Source: Streptomyces sp. ML-6 (lineage in GTDB: Bacteria > Actinomycetota > Actinomycetes > Streptomycetales > Streptomycetaceae). Taken from it: DNA of 64,000 nucleotides. Both the position numbers and the translations under genes were made by a program. The notes beneath the pieces are model-generated. The model did no database searches, was not told where the DNA came from, and saw only the letters and a program-made list of their open reading frames with translations. The stretch lies in the NCBI RefSeq assembly GCF_030116705.1, contig NZ_JAOTIK010000001.1:1-64000 (forward strand), written 5' to 3'. This document shows positions 61,744 through 64,000 of this stretch, one piece after another. Each line of letters opens with the position of its first letter. Positions within the stretch are counted from its first letter, which is position 1.

Positions 61744-62298
61744 CCCCGCCCACGCGCAGACAACTTGGCCGGCCGAGCCCATTCCAGGGCACGTCGTGGC
61801 CGATCTCAACCACCTCTTCCGGCCCGGCATTCGCTGGGCCGAAGGGTACCGGCGCGGCGTCAGGCAGCTGGTGAGACCCAAGTCCTGGAACTTGTCAGCG
61901 AATGCGTGGCCCGCCGGTGGTGTCCGGGGAGAAGGTGCGTAAACGATGCCCTCCAGCGAACCGGGGGACCGGCAGGCGGGACACACGGCCGCGTGCCGAG
62001 AACGACACAACGACGGTGACACCGAGGCCCTGGTCGGAGCCGCCGGCGACGGCCTGCTCCTACGATTGCGTCCTGTCCCGTGCTGCTATGAGAACGGCCA
62101 CCGGCTGATCTGCGAGATGTCGACGCTCGAAGGAGACCAGCACGGTGTCCGCACCGGAGAGTCCGCCCCTGAACGCCCTTGCCGCGAGAACCCTGCTGCG
62201 GAGAGTCCCGACCCGCTGCGTGCCATGAGCCGCGAACCCCGCCCAGTCCCTCGGCGTCACCCAGCTGAGGAGTCCTGAGGCGATGTGGGGGGGGAGGG
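61744..62298. other. Stretch without a supported gene
   Basis: About 550 bp between the truncated gene and the doxX-like gene. Short ORFs on both strands lack recognisable features. No strong hairpin or repeat was noticed. Confidence 0.4.
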
Positions 62299-62673
62299 TC
62301 AGGGGGAGGAGAGGGAGCGAAGTGCTCCCCAGGCGGTCAGCAGAGCCACCACGAGCACGGTGAGGTTGCCGATGCTGTGGGGATATTCCCCTCGGGTGAC
62401 ATGCACGACCGCACCGCCGGCCATGATGACGGCGAGGCCGACCGCGGCGGCCGGGGTGAGTACCGGGGCGATGTTCGTGGCGCGGGGGAGGATCAGCCCC
62501 ACCGCACCAAGTACCTCCAGTGCTCCGATCGCTTTGATCGTCTCGGGACGGAAGTCCACGACCCACGGCATGAGGGGGACCATGGCCTCCGGGGACATGA
62601 TCAGCTTCATCCCGCCGGCGGCGGTGAACAGTACGGCGAGGAGGGCCTGGGCGACCCACAGGACGACGGACAC
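62299..62673 (-). CDS. DoxX family membrane protein
   Basis: This 124-aa protein starts at GTG 62673. It has four hydrophobic helices (LWVAQALLAVLFTAAGGMKL, IKAIGALEVLGAVGLILP, LTPAAAVGLAVIMAGGAVVH, LTVLVVALLTAWGALRSL) and the family signature FTAAGGMKLIMSPE, where the helix ends in a GxxK/L loop. DoxX-like proteins are small inner-membrane proteins of quinone/redox-stress context. It is divergent from a TetR gene and shares its operators. Confidence 0.85.
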   Translation of the reverse strand: MSVVLWVAQALLAVLFTAAGGMKLIMSPEAMVPLMPWVVDFRPETIKAIGALEVLGAVGLILPRATNIAPVLTPAAAVGLAVIMAGGAVVHVTRGEYPHSIGNLTVLVVALLTAWGALRSLSSP

Positions 62674-62689
62674 GGCACACTCATTCCAT

Positions 62690-62754
62690 AAGTGAAGGGA
62701 ACCCTGCGGTTTGTTGCGCTCAAGCTACCAGAAACCGCAGCACCACCTTCACTT
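62690..62754. promoter_or_regulatory. Nested inverted repeats between doxX-like and tetR genes
   Basis: The outer pair AAGTGAAGG (62690-62698) / CCTTCACTT (62746-62754) and the inner pair CTGCGGTTT (62704-62712) / AAACCGCAG (62732-62740) are both perfect. They fill the 95-bp divergent region and are the likely TetR binding and promoter sites. Confidence 0.75.
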
Positions 62755-62768
62755 GTAGAATCCAGGCC

Positions 62769-63419
62769 ATGGGATCCGAGCAGGGCCGAAGGCTGCGCAG
62801 GGACGCCGAGGCCAACCGGCAACGCATCATGGCGGCCGCCCGCACCGTGTTCGCCGAGCGCGGACTGGGCGCGCCGCTGGAGGACGTCGCGCGGCAGGCC
62901 GAAGTCAACATCGCCACGCTCTACCGGCGTTTCCCCGAACGGGAAGCCCTGATCGAGGCGGTGCTGACCGACCGCATGACTGATCTGGCCCGCCTCGCCG
63001 AGGAGGCGATGCTCAACCCCGACCCCTGGGAGGGCTTCAAGGGCTTCGTCGAGCGCATCTGCGCCATGCAGGCCGCCGACCGCGCCGTCACCGAGGCCTT
63101 CACCGCCTGCTTTCCCGACTCGCCGGCCATGGAAGAGCCACGTTCCCGCGCGATAGAAGCCCTTGACGCCCTGATCCGCCGAGCACAGCAACAACACCGC
63201 CTGCGCCCCGAGATCACCAGCAGCGACGTCATCCTGTTCTTGATGGCCAACACAGGCGTTCTGTCCTCCACCCGACACGTCGCCCCCGGCGCCTGGCAGC
63301 GCCTGGTCGCCCTGCTGCTCGACTCCTGCCGCCCCGACGGACCCTCGTCGCCGCTGCCGCCCGTTCCCGGCCCTGAGGAGCTTCACGACGCGATGCTCGC
63401 GGCACGGCCGCGTCGCTGA
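62769..63419 (+). CDS. TetR family transcriptional regulator
   Basis: This 216-aa protein starts at ATG 62769. HTH: RQRIMAAARTVFAERGLGAPLEDVARQAEVNIATLYRRFPEREALIEAV. The C-terminal domain is helical (WEGFKGFVERICAMQAADRAV, SSDVILFLMANTGVLSST). It is divergent from the DoxX gene, which it most likely represses via 62690-62754. Confidence 0.9.
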   Translation: MGSEQGRRLRRDAEANRQRIMAAARTVFAERGLGAPLEDVARQAEVNIATLYRRFPEREALIEAVLTDRMTDLARLAEEAMLNPDPWEGFKGFVERICAMQAADRAVTEAFTACFPDSPAMEEPRSRAIEALDALIRRAQQQHRLRPEITSSDVILFLMANTGVLSSTRHVAPGAWQRLVALLLDSCRPDGPSSPLPPVPGPEELHDAMLAARPRR

Positions 63420-63560
63420 TCGAAGCCCCTGCGGCCCAGGCGCCTTTCCGGGACAGTTCCTGACCCGAGAGGAACCGCGGGCGTTGAAGACGTCGGCCGA
63501 GCAGGCCGGCCGGCCCATGGTCTCGATCATGAGAGCAGAGAGCCCGGGGCAGACGCCGAA

Positions 63561-63600
63561 GGGCGGCCGGCGCATCGAGCAACCGATGCGCCGGCCGCCC
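63561..63600. terminator. Strong terminator hairpin
   Basis: The arms 63561-63577 and 63584-63600 pair perfectly over 17 bp with loop AGCAAC and are followed by TTT. The hairpin lies 140 bp after the tetR stop; the gap contains no gene. Confidence 0.85.
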
Positions 63601-63611
63601 TTTCGCTTGCG

Positions 63612-63998
63612 TCAGACCGCCTCGAACGCTCGCCGGATCAGCGGTGCTGCCTTCTCCAGGTCGGCTGCTGAGGCGAGGCGTACCTCAGGTCGCCGGTCCC
63701 GAGACGCCCGATGCCGCGCACGACAGACGCCTTTGGGCCGGAGTCCTGAACTGTGCGCGCGGCGGCGACCGGCTCGGCCTGGAGCAGGTCGGCGACGGTG
63801 CAACGGGCCGGGCTCGGCCGCGGTGAGGTTACGGATCATGAAGTGGGCGACGTGGGCTTGGTGGCCGAGGTGCCAGAACCGCTCGAGTGCTGCTTCCTCG
63901 GTCGGCGCGGTGTAGACATCCGCGCGGGCGGACGGGGCGCCGTCTTCGCGGCCTGCTCCTCCCCTGCGACAAGTCGGGGCGCGGACGGGATCGTCCGG
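63612..63998 (-). other. Uncertain coding traces at the window edge
   Basis: Minus-strand pieces read ADVYTAPTEEAALERFWHLGHQAHVAHFMIRNLT (about 63940-63830) and RLASAADLEKAAPLIRRAFEAV (about 63680-63612) in frames broken by short shifts. The first vaguely resembles the end of a mutator-type transposase, but this is not secure. The gene may continue beyond the window. Confidence 0.25.
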
Positions 63999-64000
63999 TA

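Noticed and set aside
1..64000. tRNA or rRNA genes
   Set aside because: No cloverleaf with conserved TTCGA/GGTTC arms or ribosomal motifs was noticed on reading; a dedicated scan was not possible.

Overview
The window looks like the accessory, mobile-element-rich part of a Streptomyces replicon, either a linear plasmid or a chromosome arm. The evidence is the very high GC content, GTG/TTG starts behind GGAG-type ribosome binding sites, a relic of a telomere terminal protein gene (tpg-like, 44.4-44.9 kb), helicase-associated-domain proteins, and a dense set of insertion sequences. No rRNA, tRNA or CRISPR array was seen, and no replication initiator was recognised.

Layout. 0-0.76 kb: non-coding, with a terminator-like hairpin and a 31-bp perfect inverted repeat. 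0.76-10.4 kb: plasmid-type genes: a P-loop NTPase, an HTH protein, a DEAH helicase with helicase-associated repeats, a split ORF ending in a 12-bp palindromic iteron-like array, GNAT, an XRE/TPR regulator, a resolvase-like protein and small hypotheticals. 10.7-20.5 kb: a tightly overlapping conjugation (type IV secretion) operon with TcpC/VirB8-like, small membrane, TcpE-like, VirB4 ATPase, VirB6-like and NlpC/P60 lytic proteins. 20.5-33.0 kb: a Tn7-like transposon core (tnsA, tnsB, tnsC, tniQ).

The central discovery is that tnsC is cut inside its Walker B motif by a 7.27-kb Tn554-like element (24054-31319). That element has matching terminal inverted repeats and carries tnpA-tnpB-tnpC tyrosine-recombinase genes plus, on the opposite strand, an ATPase/HNH pair that resembles the Septu (PtuA-PtuB) anti-phage system. 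Removing it restores the tnsC frame exactly. The nesting is therefore a defence cassette inside a recombinase transposon inside a Tn7-like transposon, next to a conjugation operon.

33-64 kb: an IS graveyard mixed with regulators and enzymes. Two inverted, nearly identical 1330-bp IS3-family copies bracket about 25 kb. There are also IS5-, IS4-, IS1380-family and other transposases, whole or broken. Between them lie a zeta-toxin/TPR chimera, an XRE-receiver response regulator, a DUF1963-like protein, an SDR/LysR pair, an MFS/TetR pair with two operators, a TetR/SDR-hydrolase fusion operon, and a DoxX/TetR pair.

Quality caveat: many genes carry single-base frameshifts. Most of them are repaired by adding one base to a short homopolymer (C3-C4, G4-G5, A6, T5). 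This pattern fits systematic indel errors in the assembly at least as well as real gene decay, so several genes marked as frameshifted may be intact in the organism.
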